DNA of 64,000 nt from Halostagnicola kamekurae (GCF_900116205.1 NZ_FOZS01000001.1:124001-188000); one strand, 5' to 3'; counted from the first letter of the stretch, positions 28,144 to 37,162 are shown. Numbers and translations are program-made. The notes: generated by a model from the sequence alone, not told the origin.

Positions 28144-28326
28144 GAACCCGGTGACGGCCTCGAGGTTGTTTACTCTATCTGATACAAAATAGCCATCGAA
28201 GGGGCGACCCGGACCCCAGCCGACGGCTTCGCGCAGTAATGAACGAAAGCGCGTGTACCCGGCGCGTCCATTATACTGCTCGGCGAGACCGTTGATCCAC
28301 TTGCAAAGTGCTGCTTGGTCATGATG
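28144..28326 (-). pseudogene. Start-less open segment in frame with tnaA, possible gene remnant
   Basis: From the TAG at 28327-28329 the frame stays open for 61 codons straight into the tnaA ATG. It has normal-looking haloarchaeal codons and protein-like sequence (KWINGLAEQYNGRAGYTRF, then EAVGWGPGRPFDGYFVSDR) but no ATG or convincing GTG/TTG start. Bacterial tryptophanases begin at the tnaA start used here, so this segment is not part of the enzyme. It could be the 3' remnant of a gene destroyed when the island formed. I do not recognise its family. Confidence 0.35.
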
Positions 28327-28511
28327 CTATGGCTTGTCGTCGTGATCTGGTGGCATTCGAAGAACCTCGAGAACAGCGATTGTCGGTTTCTAGTCGTAAT
28401 ACACCAACATGAATTCAGTGAATGTCGCATAAATATATTGGGGAAGAAACTTAACCCCACTAAGTATATCTTGATTCTTGAATAGTACTAATATACTAAT
28501 GAAAATGACCA

Positions 28512-28519
28512 GATATAAG
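28512..28519 (+). promoter_or_regulatory. TATA box for the Tat-exported island protein
   Basis: GATATAAG lies about 29-36 bases upstream of the ATG at 28548, within very AT-rich DNA. It supports a nearly leaderless transcript. Confidence 0.55.
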
Positions 28520-28547
28520 TGCTAATGGAAATTGCCCCCATATGCAG

Positions 28548-29315
28548 ATGTCAGACAAAACTAATGATTTTAACCGAAGGAAAGTGCTTCAAAAGGCCGG
28601 ATTTGGCGTTGTCGGATCTAGCCTCGCCCTCTCATCAGTGGGGGCTGCCCAATCGGCTGGAGCAAATGAGGGTGAAAACAAACTTAGTGAAGAAGAGAAA
28701 GAAGCGGTTCTCAAAGAGTTGGAAGAAATTGCTGAGGAAGAACTGAACGAGTGTCTTAAAAATAATACTGATGGTGACCTGAGTACAAAAGCTACAATTC
28801 CTAAGTGGGTTCCGGGACTTCCAGACGGGCTTCCGTTCAATTGGTGCCTAAATGTTCCGTTTGGTCCTGAGATGTGTGCACTCGCTGAAGCACCAATCAT
28901 GGAGGAATCACTCAGTTGTGGCGGAAACTATTTTACTGGCCGATCTGTCGGCATGTCGTTCGGTTACGGTCCTAATATAGATATCGAAGATGATGATATC
29001 ACAGGGAATATCCAGAACGAAATCAGCTTTAGTCTTTTAATAGACGAAAGCAACGGTTGTATCTATGTTGAAACAGGCGTTGGATTTGACACAGCGTGTC
29101 TCGGACCAAACTGTCCCGATTATCCTGACCTAAGTGACGTTTCCGTTACTGAGTTGGCTAATACACTGTACGATACCTCTCGAGACTTAGCTGAAGATAT
29201 CTTTGACGCCGCTGGTCTTAATCCACCAGAAATTATCATCATTGCCGCGGCTATTTTGATCGCAGTTGCAGGGTCCCTGATCACTCTTAAACCACCGACC
29301 CTTGTTCCGGCATAG
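28548..29315 (+). CDS. Tat-exported cysteine-containing protein of unknown function
   Basis: A 255-aa protein (MSDKTNDFNRRKVLQKAGFG). NRRKVLQKAG followed by a hydrophobic stretch and an Ala-rich cleavage region ending near residue 38 is a Tat signal. A Glu/Lys-rich helical segment follows (~42-68), then a domain with seven cysteines (ECLKN, NWCLN, MCAL, SCGG, GCIY, ACLGPNC). The C-terminus is a hydrophobic helix (EIIIIAAAILIAVAGSLI) with a short tail, like a membrane anchor. Layout and codon use differ from core genes (AT-rich). It is reminiscent of halocin-type precursors but lacks the cysteine-dense halocin C8 core. Two codons upstream an ATG (28542) is also possible. Confidence 0.75.
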   Translation: MSDKTNDFNRRKVLQKAGFGVVGSSLALSSVGAAQSAGANEGENKLSEEEKEAVLKELEEIAEEELNECLKNNTDGDLSTKATIPKWVPGLPDGLPFNWCLNVPFGPEMCALAEAPIMEESLSCGGNYFTGRSVGMSFGYGPNIDIEDDDITGNIQNEISFSLLIDESNGCIYVETGVGFDTACLGPNCPDYPDLSDVSVTELANTLYDTSRDLAEDIFDAAGLNPPEIIIIAAAILIAVAGSLITLKPPTLVPA

Positions 29316-29460
29316 ACTATAGGAGCCTTTGTAAACGGATTCCTCCTCTGATTGTGAAGCCGTCTTTTGACGGGTGTATAGCGATTTTTACCAGTAACTA
29401 TCCATCGCATGGTTAATAATATAATCTGGTTCTTTAGTTTATAGCGTGTAGAACAGAAAG

Positions 29461-29468
29461 TATATAAA
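29461..29468 (+). promoter_or_regulatory. TATA box for the small membrane protein at 29491
   Basis: TATATAAA lies 23-30 bases upstream of ATG 29491, matching the archaeal consensus and position. Confidence 0.65.
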
Positions 29469-29490
29469 GTTCAGAACCCCAACAGGCAAT

Positions 29491-29823
29491 ATGGTTTCGA
29501 TAAACCGTTGGCAATATCCATATATTGCATTAGCTGTTGCAGCATTTGGCCTTACTATTGCTGGGTATTATTTCGCTGGTATTAGCATAGCATCTGTGTA
29601 TCCTGCAGTTATCGGTGTTGGATTGCTAATTATTGTAGCACACCCTACTCTATCTGGATATGTGATGTCTGGTTTTGGAGTCCTATCGCTAATTACTGCT
29701 GGCATGCTCACAATTGGTGATGCAAGCTTTATTGTCCAAGGAACTCTTATTGTTATTGGAATAGGTGCTCTCGTCGGGGGCATCCGGTTTGAAAAACGTC
29801 GTACCAATAACCAGCTTAAATAG
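29491..29823 (+). CDS. Small four-helix membrane protein of the island
   Basis: A 110-aa protein consisting almost entirely of four hydrophobic helices (~9-30, 33-52, 56-75 and 79-98) with a basic tail RFEKRRTNNQLK on the presumed cytoplasmic side. It is AT-rich, with its own TATA box. It lies 175 bp after the Tat-exported protein gene and just before a decayed IS. Its role is unknown; partner or immunity function for its exported neighbour is speculation. Confidence 0.7.
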   Translation: MVSINRWQYPYIALAVAAFGLTIAGYYFAGISIASVYPAVIGVGLLIIVAHPTLSGYVMSGFGVLSLITAGMLTIGDASFIVQGTLIVIGIGALVGGIRFEKRRTNNQLK

Positions 29824-29831
29824 TGATTATA

Positions 29832-30751
29832 GGTTCTGGTGAACCGCTGGACGGCGCCGGCTTCGACCGTCAGAGCGAGAGAGATAAAGCGGGAAGCCGA
29901 TGCCTATGCCGAAGATCTTCCGCTTCACGAGCAAAGCCGTTCAGTTAGCTAAAATGCTGTTGGTGGCCGAGACGAAGTTGCCGCCCCCTAAGAGGTGGCG
30001 GCTTCGCTGAGCGTGCGTGGTGTCGCTGCACTGTCTGTGAGTTTACCTGAAGAAGTCCTACCAAGAATCGTAAGATTTGCTGAGCGAAATGCCACAGATA
30101 CTCGGGGAAATCGGCCTCGAAGCGGCCGATCTTCCCAATCACTCGACGCTAGTCAAGTGGTTTGACGGAATCAAGACAGCACTCTGGCGAGTGCTGCTGC
30201 GCCTCTCGGCGCAACTGCACGATCTCTCTGAGCACGCTGCGATCGATGCAACGTTCTATGAACGAGACCATGGCAGCCGCCATTACTGCCATCGAACGAA
30301 TTATCGCGTTCAGACGCTCAAAGTCACAAAACTCGTCGATACAGCAACGCAAGCTGTGCTCGATCTTCACTGCTCGACGACGTTAGAAGGTAGCGACGTG
30401 GATCTCTGTAAGCAGATCGCCCGCCGGAACGCGGGCGATCTGCGGTCTCTAGCCGCTGATAAGGCTATGACAAGCAACAACTCCGTGACCTCGACATTCG
30501 ACCGCTGATCAAACACCGGATCTTCGCACCGTACGATCACGCACACAACGCCCATATTGACGAATATCGATACGCTCAGCGGTCAATGACCGAAACCGTC
30601 ACTCCGCCGTCAAGCGCTCGCTCGGCTACGCCGTGCGAGCGTGTAGCTGGTATCGAGAGTTCCGGGAAATTACTCTGATGTGTGCCGTCTATAACATCAA
30701 ACGCGCTGTCAAACAGTAAAATTCACCGCCTTACAGCGATTCAACAGAGCC
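29832..30751 (+). mobile_element. Degenerate IS5-family insertion sequence with imperfect terminal inverted repeats
   Basis: A 920-bp element. The left end GGTTCTGGTGAACCGCT (29832-29848) and the reverse complement of the right end GGCTCTGTTGAATCGCT (30735-30751) match at 14 of 17 positions. The transposase inside is broken. No target-site duplication is visible in the flanks, so the copy is old or was rearranged. Confidence 0.7.
29906..30719 (+). pseudogene. Broken IS5-family transposase
   Basis: Reads MPKIFRFTSKAVQLAK, then a one-base loss shifts the frame. A second frame continues VVSLHCL, stop, VYLKKSYQES, stop, DLLSEMPQILGEIGLEAADLP and on through AAIDATFYERDH (first catalytic Asp) and SLAADKAM. 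It shifts again to DIRPLIKHRIF and RYAQRSMTETV, and ends CAVYNIKRAVKQ. At least two frameshifts and two in-frame stops are visible, so it cannot make an active transposase. The longest intact piece is at 30077-30508. Confidence 0.85.
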
Positions 30752-30924
30752 GTGGATTCAGAAGCACCTCTATCGACTTGAGTGTTATATCTTGAATATA
30801 TAATTATTATAGAACAGATTGAAAATATTAGTTGGTGTTAAATTTGTTGGGGTGAATAGCGTGCTTTCCGAGGACAAGTTCGACATACTGTAGCCCTGTT
30901 GAACCCTAACAATACGTTATGGAT

Positions 30925-32256
30925 TTATTGATTAAGGTAGTCTATCGTGGTACGAGCGTCGATTCGACCTGCACCGAGCCCGGTCGTTCCATCGCCAGTC
31001 AACGGAACAGCCCCCTTCTGAATCGCCTGTGTAATCTTTCGCGGATGGATGTCGGGGTTAAGCTCTCGGACCAGACATGCAAGGCCAGCAACGTGTGGTG
31101 CCGCGACTGATGTCTGCGATGTATACGAATATCGCTGGGGACTGAGCTCTTCTGGGACCGTTGAAAGAATCTGTTCACCAGGCGCTGCGACTGTTGTCGT
31201 ACTGTCTCCAAAGTTAGAGTCGTCTCGTCGGGTGTCGGTTTCGTCGACTGCTGCAACGCTGATCGTTCCTGGATTGCTGGCAGGAAGTACGTATCCGGGA
31301 TACTCGTTCATGTTGAGGCCCTGATTGCCCATCGCAGTAACGACAGTCGTCCCCTGCTCGATCGCGTATTGGATAACTCGATTGAACGCAGCGAACATTC
31401 GTCGCCGAGCAACGCTCCCAGGATTACGGCCAGTAACAACTAAGCTGATGTTCGCTACGTCAACGCCGATTTTAGCGGCGTAATCGATCGCAATTAATAG
31501 ATCAACTGAATTACCACTCAAACGATAATCATTGGCCTTCTCAAGGAAGAATGGTCGGAGCGAGACGAGTTTTGCATCGGGTGCAACGCCGACAATTCCG
31601 CTTTCATTTCGCGGTGCAGTGGCAATCCCGGCAACGTGAGAGCCGTGCCAATTGACATCAGTTGCAACGAATCGCTCGACCGACTCCAACTTCGTCGAGA
31701 GGTTAATTGTATCGACTCCGGCAGCGATAGTTCCATTGCGGAAGAGTCGACTGCGGTCGCGGTCAAGTTGCGATTTCAAGTCGGGATGAGTGTGATCAAC
31801 ACCAGTATCGATTACCGCAATCGTCGTTCCCTTCCCGGTTACGATATCGTGTGCGTCGAATGCACGGATATGTTCCATAGACCACTGTTCTTTGTATGGC
31901 GACGTTTCGTCTTCCGTGCTATTGTCCTTTCCCAGACCAGTCGGTTTGACGGTAACCGATTGATTCGCAACCGCACTCGTGACAACTACCATAGACTGGA
32001 GTTCAGCCACCGTCCCCGCGGGCCCCTGAACGATAAGGACAGAACCATCCGCAAGTTCGTGCAAAATCTCGTACCCTGCATGTTCGAGTCGTGCAGTCTG
32101 ATCTGTGCTGCCTGCTAGGACGATATATTGGTCTTCGTCAGGTTTTCGTTGCCCACTCCCAGTAGTAGTACCAATCAAATCGACTGATAGACCAGCCACT
32201 ACACTCTTCCGAAGTAGCGAACGTCGGTGGAAATTATCAATGGAGTCCCCCATCAT
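30925..32256 (-). CDS. Tat-exported subtilisin-like serine protease
   Basis: Subtilase (S8) of 443 aa. The N-terminal HRRSLLRKSVVAGLSVDLIG is a twin-arginine signal. A propeptide-like region (~38-110, QYIVLAGSTDQTARLEHAG) follows, as in halolysins. The catalytic triad is Asp in AVIDTGVDHTHPDL, His in WHGSHVAGIAT and Ser in TSVAAPHVAGLA; the oxyanion Asn region is VVTAMGNQG. The usual GTS before the active serine is TSVAAP here. No C-terminal extension of the halolysin type is present. AT-richer than core genes. Its TATA box lies at 32276-32286. Secreted digestion or maturation of an exported substrate is likely. Confidence 0.9.
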   Translation of the reverse strand: MMGDSIDNFHRRSLLRKSVVAGLSVDLIGTTTGSGQRKPDEDQYIVLAGSTDQTARLEHAGYEILHELADGSVLIVQGPAGTVAELQSMVVVTSAVANQSVTVKPTGLGKDNSTEDETSPYKEQWSMEHIRAFDAHDIVTGKGTTIAVIDTGVDHTHPDLKSQLDRDRSRLFRNGTIAAGVDTINLSTKLESVERFVATDVNWHGSHVAGIATAPRNESGIVGVAPDAKLVSLRPFFLEKANDYRLSGNSVDLLIAIDYAAKIGVDVANISLVVTGRNPGSVARRRMFAAFNRVIQYAIEQGTTVVTAMGNQGLNMNEYPGYVLPASNPGTISVAAVDETDTRRDDSNFGDSTTTVAAPGEQILSTVPEELSPQRYSYTSQTSVAAPHVAGLACLVRELNPDIHPRKITQAIQKGAVPLTGDGTTGLGAGRIDARTTIDYLNQ

Positions 32257-32275
32257 AGTCGGTTGTTATCTCTTT

Positions 32276-32286
32276 ATTATATATTT
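32276..32286 (-). promoter_or_regulatory. TATA region for the subtilase gene
   Basis: An AT-only stretch (minus strand AAATATATAAT) about 20-30 bases before the start at 32256. Confidence 0.55.
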
Positions 32287-32386
32287 AACTATAATGTTTA
32301 GACAAAGTAACTACCAAATACCACCTCGAAAATGGCGGTACTCAGATAAAGATTGAAGAATGAAACGTAGCGTTTTTTGAGTGTCT

Positions 32387-33004
32387 ATGCCGAAAACGCT
32401 ATCCTTGGCGGTAATCTTGACCAGGTCGCTTTAGACTTTATTGAACGGGAAGCGACACCGCGGCTGTTGATGAAGTTGAGTATTCAACTCCATCTCGTTG
32501 GGCCTTCACTCTCGAATACTATTTTTATTCTTTAGCTATTCGATATCAAACATGATCGACCAATGGTTCATAAGGCCGATTTACAGTCCGAGTCTGGCCA
32601 GTGTCCGGATCATGTCGCGGTTGACGGGACTGTGATCCAGTTCAATGACGAGCAATATTGGCTGTACGCCACCGTCGATCCTGAAACAAACCAATTATTC
32701 CATACAAGACTCGTACCGACGACAACGAAGGTTATCGCTCATTCGTTTCTGACTGAACTCTCCGAGAAAACAGACGTCGAGAACGCCGTGTTTCTCATCG
32801 ATAAATTGCATTCGTTACAATATGCGTGTCAGCGTCACGGCTTTGATTTCAGATTCGAGAAACATGGAAATTAGAATGTTATTGAACGTGTCTTTCAGGT
32901 GATAAAACAACGAACCATCTGTTTCTCAAACTGTTTCAGCAACGCCGAAGCAGAAACTGTCGACGACTGGATTGTTCAGCTTCGCATGGAATCAGCTTAT
33001 CTGA
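32387..33004 (+). pseudogene. Broken IS6-like transposase (second island IS)
   Basis: The first codons read MPKTL, then a frameshift leads into LGGNLDQVALDFIEREATP and LLMKLSIQLHLVG. A TAG stop follows NTIFIL, and the HTH region is shortened. The catalytic part reads HVAVDGTVIQ (first Asp) and AVFLIDKLHSLQ (second Asp), with a stop after FEKHGN and then VIERVFQVIKQR (Glu). The end SNAEAETVDDW shifts again to AWNQLI and stop at 33002-33004. Terminal repeats could not be found. Clearly inactive. Confidence 0.75.
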
Positions 33005-33091
33005 ACACTACCAGCCGAACCAGCCGAAGGATAAATAGTAAGTAAGCCGTTCGAAATGCTTTTAATTCATAGCTAGCTCATTCTGAGTATA

Positions 33092-33547
33092 ATGGCGTCT
33101 GGTACTGATTCAGCTTATTGTGGCGTCGGTGTCCGTGGAGTTGCCATGTTTGTCGATTCGTTTATCTGGCTCCTTCTTACGTTCATTGCGATGCCGATAA
33201 TCGGACTTCTCACTGGAAACATCGAGACAAGCAATGGTGTTTATGCGGACTTAGACGGTATCGCTGCGATTCTTGGACTTACTCTGTGGTTTATACTTGC
33301 AATTAGCTATCACACTATCTGCGAGTGGAAATATGGACAAACGGTAGGCAAATATCTTGTTTCAATCAAAGTTACACACGAAAATGGAGGATCACTTTCT
33401 TTGCAAGAATCATCTCTTCGGAACCTACTCAGACTCATTGACTGGCTCCCAGCATTCTATATTGTTGGGATGGGGGTGTTGCTCATGTCTGATCAATATC
33501 AGCGAATTGGGGACCGGGTTGCGAACACAATTGTTGTTCGGAAGTGA
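33092..33547 (+). CDS. RDD family membrane protein
   Basis: A 151-aa protein with the RDD signature: R-D near GVAMFVDSFIWLLLTF in helix 1, EWKYGQTVGKYLVSIKVTHENGG after helix 2, and IGDRVANTIVV at the end. Three to four membrane helices. RDD proteins are small transport or ion-homeostasis-related proteins of largely unknown mechanism. It has its own TATA-like stretch (TTTTAATT near 33060) about 28 bp upstream. It lies between two decayed IS copies in AT-rich DNA. Confidence 0.85.
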   Translation: MASGTDSAYCGVGVRGVAMFVDSFIWLLLTFIAMPIIGLLTGNIETSNGVYADLDGIAAILGLTLWFILAISYHTICEWKYGQTVGKYLVSIKVTHENGGSLSLQESSLRNLLRLIDWLPAFYIVGMGVLLMSDQYQRIGDRVANTIVVRK

Positions 33548-33648
33548 TATTGATTATACAGCTCATCATGTGGCTCTTATGCGGGGAGCAACCAGATATT
33601 CATCACACAGAGATATTTCACTCTCTCACTCGAAAGCATCTATTCAAT

Positions 33649-34387
33649 GGCACTGTCTAGTTGAGCCAGTTTGAGGAACGAGCAGGTCGTTGAGTGAATT
33701 GGACTAGAATGCTCGCAGACCTGCTCATCGAGTGCTATGACCCGTATTTAGAAGAATCTTGGGAGCGGACGGCGACGCCGGTCAGGGCGTTCGCCATCCG
33801 CCTCCACGAAACCGGTTGTTCGCTCCGTGAGACAACTACAATCGTGGCGGAATTAGGCGTTGAACGCTCGCATGGAGCGGTTTGGAATTGGGTACATCGG
33901 CTGGCTGACAGCGAGTACAACCCGCCTTAGCGCAGCCGAAGCGGGTCGCGGTTGACGAGACTGCTATCAAAATCAACGGCGGGTGGTTTTGGTTGTACGT
34001 TGCAATAGACACTGAGACGAAGCTAATTCTCGATGTCGCGTTGTTTGGTCGGCATGGCACCGATCCGGCAGCTGCGTTTCTGCATCGACTCGACGAGAAA
34101 TACGATCTCTCCGACACCGTATTCCTCGTGGATCAGTTCGGGTATCGGACTGCCCTTGCTCGATTGGGATTGAACGGTCGGTTCAGCTACACCGAGCGAA
34201 ACCTCATCGAAAAGTGGTTTCACACCCTCAAAATGCGTATCGACCGCCTCCACAACTCGTGGGTGGGCCGCCGGTCGAGCGCACGCGAATGGATTGAACA
34301 ATTCATGCACTACTACAACCGACAGAGACCGCACCACGCTCTCGACGGAAAGACGCAGATCGAGGAGGTACAGAGCTAGACAGTGCC
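33649..34387 (+). mobile_element. Degenerate IS6-family insertion sequence with 15-bp terminal repeats
   Basis: A 739-bp element. The left end is GGCACTGTCTAGTTG (33649-33663). The reverse complement of the right end is GGCACTGTCTAGCTC (34373-34387); 13 of 15 positions match. The 8-bp flanks (TATTCAAT left, GGCGCGTC right) are not repeats, so either this copy lost its duplication or one end recombined. The right end stands 79 bp before the acyl-CoA synthetase ATG. Confidence 0.8.
33709..34379 (+). pseudogene. Frameshifted IS6-family transposase
   Basis: The first part (MLADLLIECYDPYLEESWERTAT) contains the helix-turn-helix region and stops at the TAG after SEYNPP. A one-base loss near 33928 separates it from the second part AQPKRVAVDETAIKINGGW (first Asp), VFLVDQFGYRTALARLG (second Asp) and LIEKWFHTLKMRID (Glu), which ends at 34379. 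Only this single frameshift is evident, so it is the youngest of the three island IS copies. Programmed frameshifting is possible but is not usual in this family. Confidence 0.8.
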
Positions 34388-34432
34388 GGCGCGTCGTATA
34401 TTTCTTTTCGCTGACAATGTGATGACAACACA

Positions 34433-34440
34433 TACTATTA
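34433..34440 (+). promoter_or_regulatory. TATA-like box for the acyl-CoA synthetase
   Basis: TACTATTA lies about 27-34 bases upstream of ATG 34467, between the IS right end and the gene. The IS insertion thus left only a minimal promoter. Confidence 0.5.
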
Positions 34441-34466
34441 TGAGGAATAGGGCAGAACCCAGAGAC

Positions 34467-36095
34467 ATGGCTGGGTACGACCAGACGTTGAGACCGTTTC
34501 TGTGGCGTGCCGAACGACTGTATCCCGACCGAGAGGTCGTCTCGCGAACACACGAGGGGATCGAGCGACAGACCTACGGCGAGTTCGCCGACCGAACCCG
34601 GCAGTTGGCGAACGCGCTCTCCGATCTCGGCGTCGACGACGGCGAGCGGGTCGGCACCTTCTGCTGGAATCACAGCAGACACGCCGAGATCTACTTCGGG
34701 GCTCCTAACATCGGGGGGCAACTGCACACGATCAACCCGCTGCTTCCGCCCGAGCACATTCAGTACATCGTCGAAAACGCCGAAGATACGGTGCTTGTCG
34801 TCGATCCGTCGCTGCTCGAGCCCCTCGAAGCGGCCTACGACGAAACGGCGTTCTCGAGCGTCGAGCAGTACGTCGTCATCGGCTCGGAGGTCCCCGAAAC
34901 CAGCCTCGGTCCCGTCACCGACTACGAGTCCTTTATCGGCGGACAGTCGATCGAGTACGACTGGCCCGAACTCGACGAGGAGACGCCGGCGGGGATGTGC
35001 TACACCTCCGGAACCACCGGCAAGCCCAAGGGCGTCGAGTACACCCAGCGGATGCTGTGGTCGCACACGATGGCCACGCTTACCCCCCAGGGGCTCGGGG
35101 TTCGCGACGCGGACGTCGTGATGCCCGTCGTCCCGATGTTCCACGTCAACGCCTGGGGAATTCCGTTTACGGCCACCGCCGCCGGCGCGAAGCACGTCTA
35201 TCCCGGCCCCTCGCCCGCGCCCGAAGACCTCGTCTCGCTCATCGAATCGGAAGGCGTCACGATTTCGGCCGGAGTCCCCACGGTCTGGCTCGGCGTCCTC
35301 GAGTACTTAGAGGAGAACGACGCGGACCTCTCCTCGCTCGAGCGTATCGTCATCGGCGGCAGCGCGGCCCCCAAGAGCCTGATCGAGCAGTACGACGACC
35401 TCGGCGTCGACGTCGTCCACGCCTGGGGGATGACTGAGATGTCGCCCGTCGGGACCGTCGCGCACATCAAGGAAGGGCTCGGCGACCTCTCGACCGACCA
35501 GCAGTACGAGAAACGCGGCAAACAGGGGCTTGCCGTCCCCGGTCTCGAGTTCAAAGTGGTCGACGACGACGGCGGGGAAATCGAGTGGAACGGCGAGGAG
35601 TTCGGCGAGCTGTACGTTCGGGGCCCGTGGGTGACCGACTCGTACTTCGAACGCCCCGATGCGAACGAGGCGGACTTCGAGGGGTCGTGGCTCAAGACCG
35701 GCGACATCGTCACCGTCGACGACGAGGGCTACATCCAGATCGTCGACCGCGCCAAGGACGTGATCAAAAGCGGCGGCGAGTGGATCTCCTCGGTCGAACT
35801 CGAGAACGCCATCATGGCCCACGACGACGTCAGCGAGGCGACCGTCGTCGGCGTCCCCCACGAGCGCTGGCAGGAACGACCCGCCGCGTTCGTGGTGCCG
35901 GCCGAGGGCGCTGACCTCGAGGAAGACGAGTTCGAGAGCGAACTCGAGGCGTTCGTCGGCGAGAACTACCCCGATTGGTGGACGCCCGATACCGTGGTCT
36001 TCATCGACGAGGTACCCAAGACCGCGACCGGGAAGTTCGACAAGAAGGCGCTGCGCGAGGAGTACGCGACGGAGGGCCTGCTCGCGGAGGAGTGA
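34467..36095 (+). CDS. Long-chain acyl-CoA synthetase (AMP-forming, ANL family)
   Basis: Activates fatty or other carboxylic acids to acyl-CoA through an acyl-adenylate, 542 aa from ATG 34467 (MAGYDQTLRPFLWRAE). The P-loop-like motif is GMCYTSGTTGKPKGVEYTQR (~178-197). AWGMTEMSPVG is motif A5, and LKTGDIVTVDDEGYIQIVDRAKDVIKSGGEWIS holds the hinge. The catalytic C-terminal Lys is in KTATGKFDKKALRE. The frame extends 28 codons further upstream to 34383, overlapping the IS end, and that part is not conserved-looking. Back in high-GC core DNA. Confidence 0.93.
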   Translation: MAGYDQTLRPFLWRAERLYPDREVVSRTHEGIERQTYGEFADRTRQLANALSDLGVDDGERVGTFCWNHSRHAEIYFGAPNIGGQLHTINPLLPPEHIQYIVENAEDTVLVVDPSLLEPLEAAYDETAFSSVEQYVVIGSEVPETSLGPVTDYESFIGGQSIEYDWPELDEETPAGMCYTSGTTGKPKGVEYTQRMLWSHTMATLTPQGLGVRDADVVMPVVPMFHVNAWGIPFTATAAGAKHVYPGPSPAPEDLVSLIESEGVTISAGVPTVWLGVLEYLEENDADLSSLERIVIGGSAAPKSLIEQYDDLGVDVVHAWGMTEMSPVGTVAHIKEGLGDLSTDQQYEKRGKQGLAVPGLEFKVVDDDGGEIEWNGEEFGELYVRGPWVTDSYFERPDANEADFEGSWLKTGDIVTVDDEGYIQIVDRAKDVIKSGGEWISSVELENAIMAHDDVSEATVVGVPHERWQERPAAFVVPAEGADLEEDEFESELEAFVGENYPDWWTPDTVVFIDEVPKTATGKFDKKALREEYATEGLLAEE

Positions 36096-36190
36096 GCCAT
36101 CTCGAGGTGAATCGAGACGATGGTCCGTGATTCGCTGACTTGGCGAACGCTCGTGATATACTATAGGTCTCCGAACGCAATCGGTGATCG

Positions 36191-36574
36191 ATGAACGAAT
36201 CTCGGTCACTTTCCGAACGGCTCACCGACGACCTGACAGCGGATCTATCGGTCAGCATCGCAGCGGTCGGTCTCGCACTGGTCGCGTTTTTCCTCGCACC
36301 AGTCGGCGAGAGCGTCGGCAATCGATTCCTGCTGATCTGTACGCTCGGCATCTTCATCCCGTACGCGTACGGCGAGTACTGGCCGGTGGAGTATTCGCCG
36401 ACGTACGCGGCCGTCTGGACGGTCTCGGCAGGACTCGTAGCGTCAGGCATCTTTATCGGAGTCTTCGCGGTGGCTCAGTCCGCCCTGTCGAGTACCGCTG
36501 CGGGGGCCCTCGCGTTTGTCGCGACCGTCTGCGTGCAGTACGGGATCGCGATGGGGTTTCCCCGCGTTCGTTAG
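36191..36574 (+). CDS. Four-helix membrane protein
   Basis: A 127-aa protein with four hydrophobic segments (~22-41, 46-62, 72-92 and 98-120) after a charged N-terminus (MNESRSLSERLTDDLTAD). No conserved motif was recognised. It is followed by the HTH/DUF7521 pair on the same strand, with a gap of ~210 bp, so probably a separate transcript. Confidence 0.7.
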   Translation: MNESRSLSERLTDDLTADLSVSIAAVGLALVAFFLAPVGESVGNRFLLICTLGIFIPYAYGEYWPVEYSPTYAAVWTVSAGLVASGIFIGVFAVAQSALSSTAAGALAFVATVCVQYGIAMGFPRVR

Positions 36575-36782
36575 CGCCGACGAACCGGCAGACAGGAAAC
36601 GCCACGGACGAGAAAGAGAGCCGCCGAAACGAACAGGCTCGAACGGCGTGTGACACAGACCGAAAAAAATACCTCGAGAATCGAACGTGATTGTCGTGAC
36701 GGGAGCTTACCGAACAGGGCGTGACGGATTACAAACGAGCGCTCGGAACTCGAGACGCCGGATCATCGCGGAGCCACGACAC

Positions 36783-37160
36783 GTGAGCGAACCAAACCGA
36801 GACGACAACGACGAGCGCGAGCGCGATCGATCGCACGAGATATTCGCCCAGCTCGACGACGAGTACGCGCGCGAAATCCTCGTCGAGACGGTCGGTGGTT
36901 CGCGGTCGGCACACGAACTCAGCGAGGCGTGTGACGCCTCGCTATCGACGATCTACCGGCGGGCCGAGCGGCTCATCGACTGTGGACTCCTCGCGGAGCA
37001 AACCGTGGTCGAAGACGACGGGAACCATTACAGCGTGTACGAAGCCCAACTCGACAATATCACGGTCGACTTAGACGAGGACGGCTTCACCGTCACGATC
37101 GAATCGAAACCGACGGAGAGCCTCTCGGACCGCTTCACAAATATGTGGGAGGGACTTTGA
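36783..37160 (+). CDS. ArsR-like winged-helix regulator paired with DUF7521
   Basis: A 125-aa regulator beginning at GTG 36783 (VSEPNRDDNDERERDRSHEIFAQL). The HTH is at ~28-75: DEYAREILVETVGGSRSAHELSEACDASLSTIYRRAERLIDCGLL. A beta-rich C-terminal domain (YEAQLDNITVDLDEDGFTVTIE) follows. The frame is open 32 codons further upstream to an ATG at 36687, but this region is not HTH-like. The stop at 37160 is two bases from the next ATG, so it is co-translated with the DUF7521 membrane protein. It probably senses a membrane-related signal; unproven. Confidence 0.85.
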   Translation: MSEPNRDDNDERERDRSHEIFAQLDDEYAREILVETVGGSRSAHELSEACDASLSTIYRRAERLIDCGLLAEQTVVEDDGNHYSVYEAQLDNITVDLDEDGFTVTIESKPTESLSDRFTNMWEGL

Positions 37161-37162
37161 CG

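Noticed and set aside
28144-28326. TnaC-like leader peptide controlling tryptophanase
   Set aside because: The segment contains KWIN, faintly like the TnaC tryptophan region, but has no start codon and no stop before tnaA, and ribosome-stalling control of this type is a bacterial mechanism.
28548-29315. Halocin C8-type precursor
   Set aside because: It shares Tat export and cysteines, but the cysteine-dense C-terminal peptide is absent and the C-terminus is a plain membrane helix.
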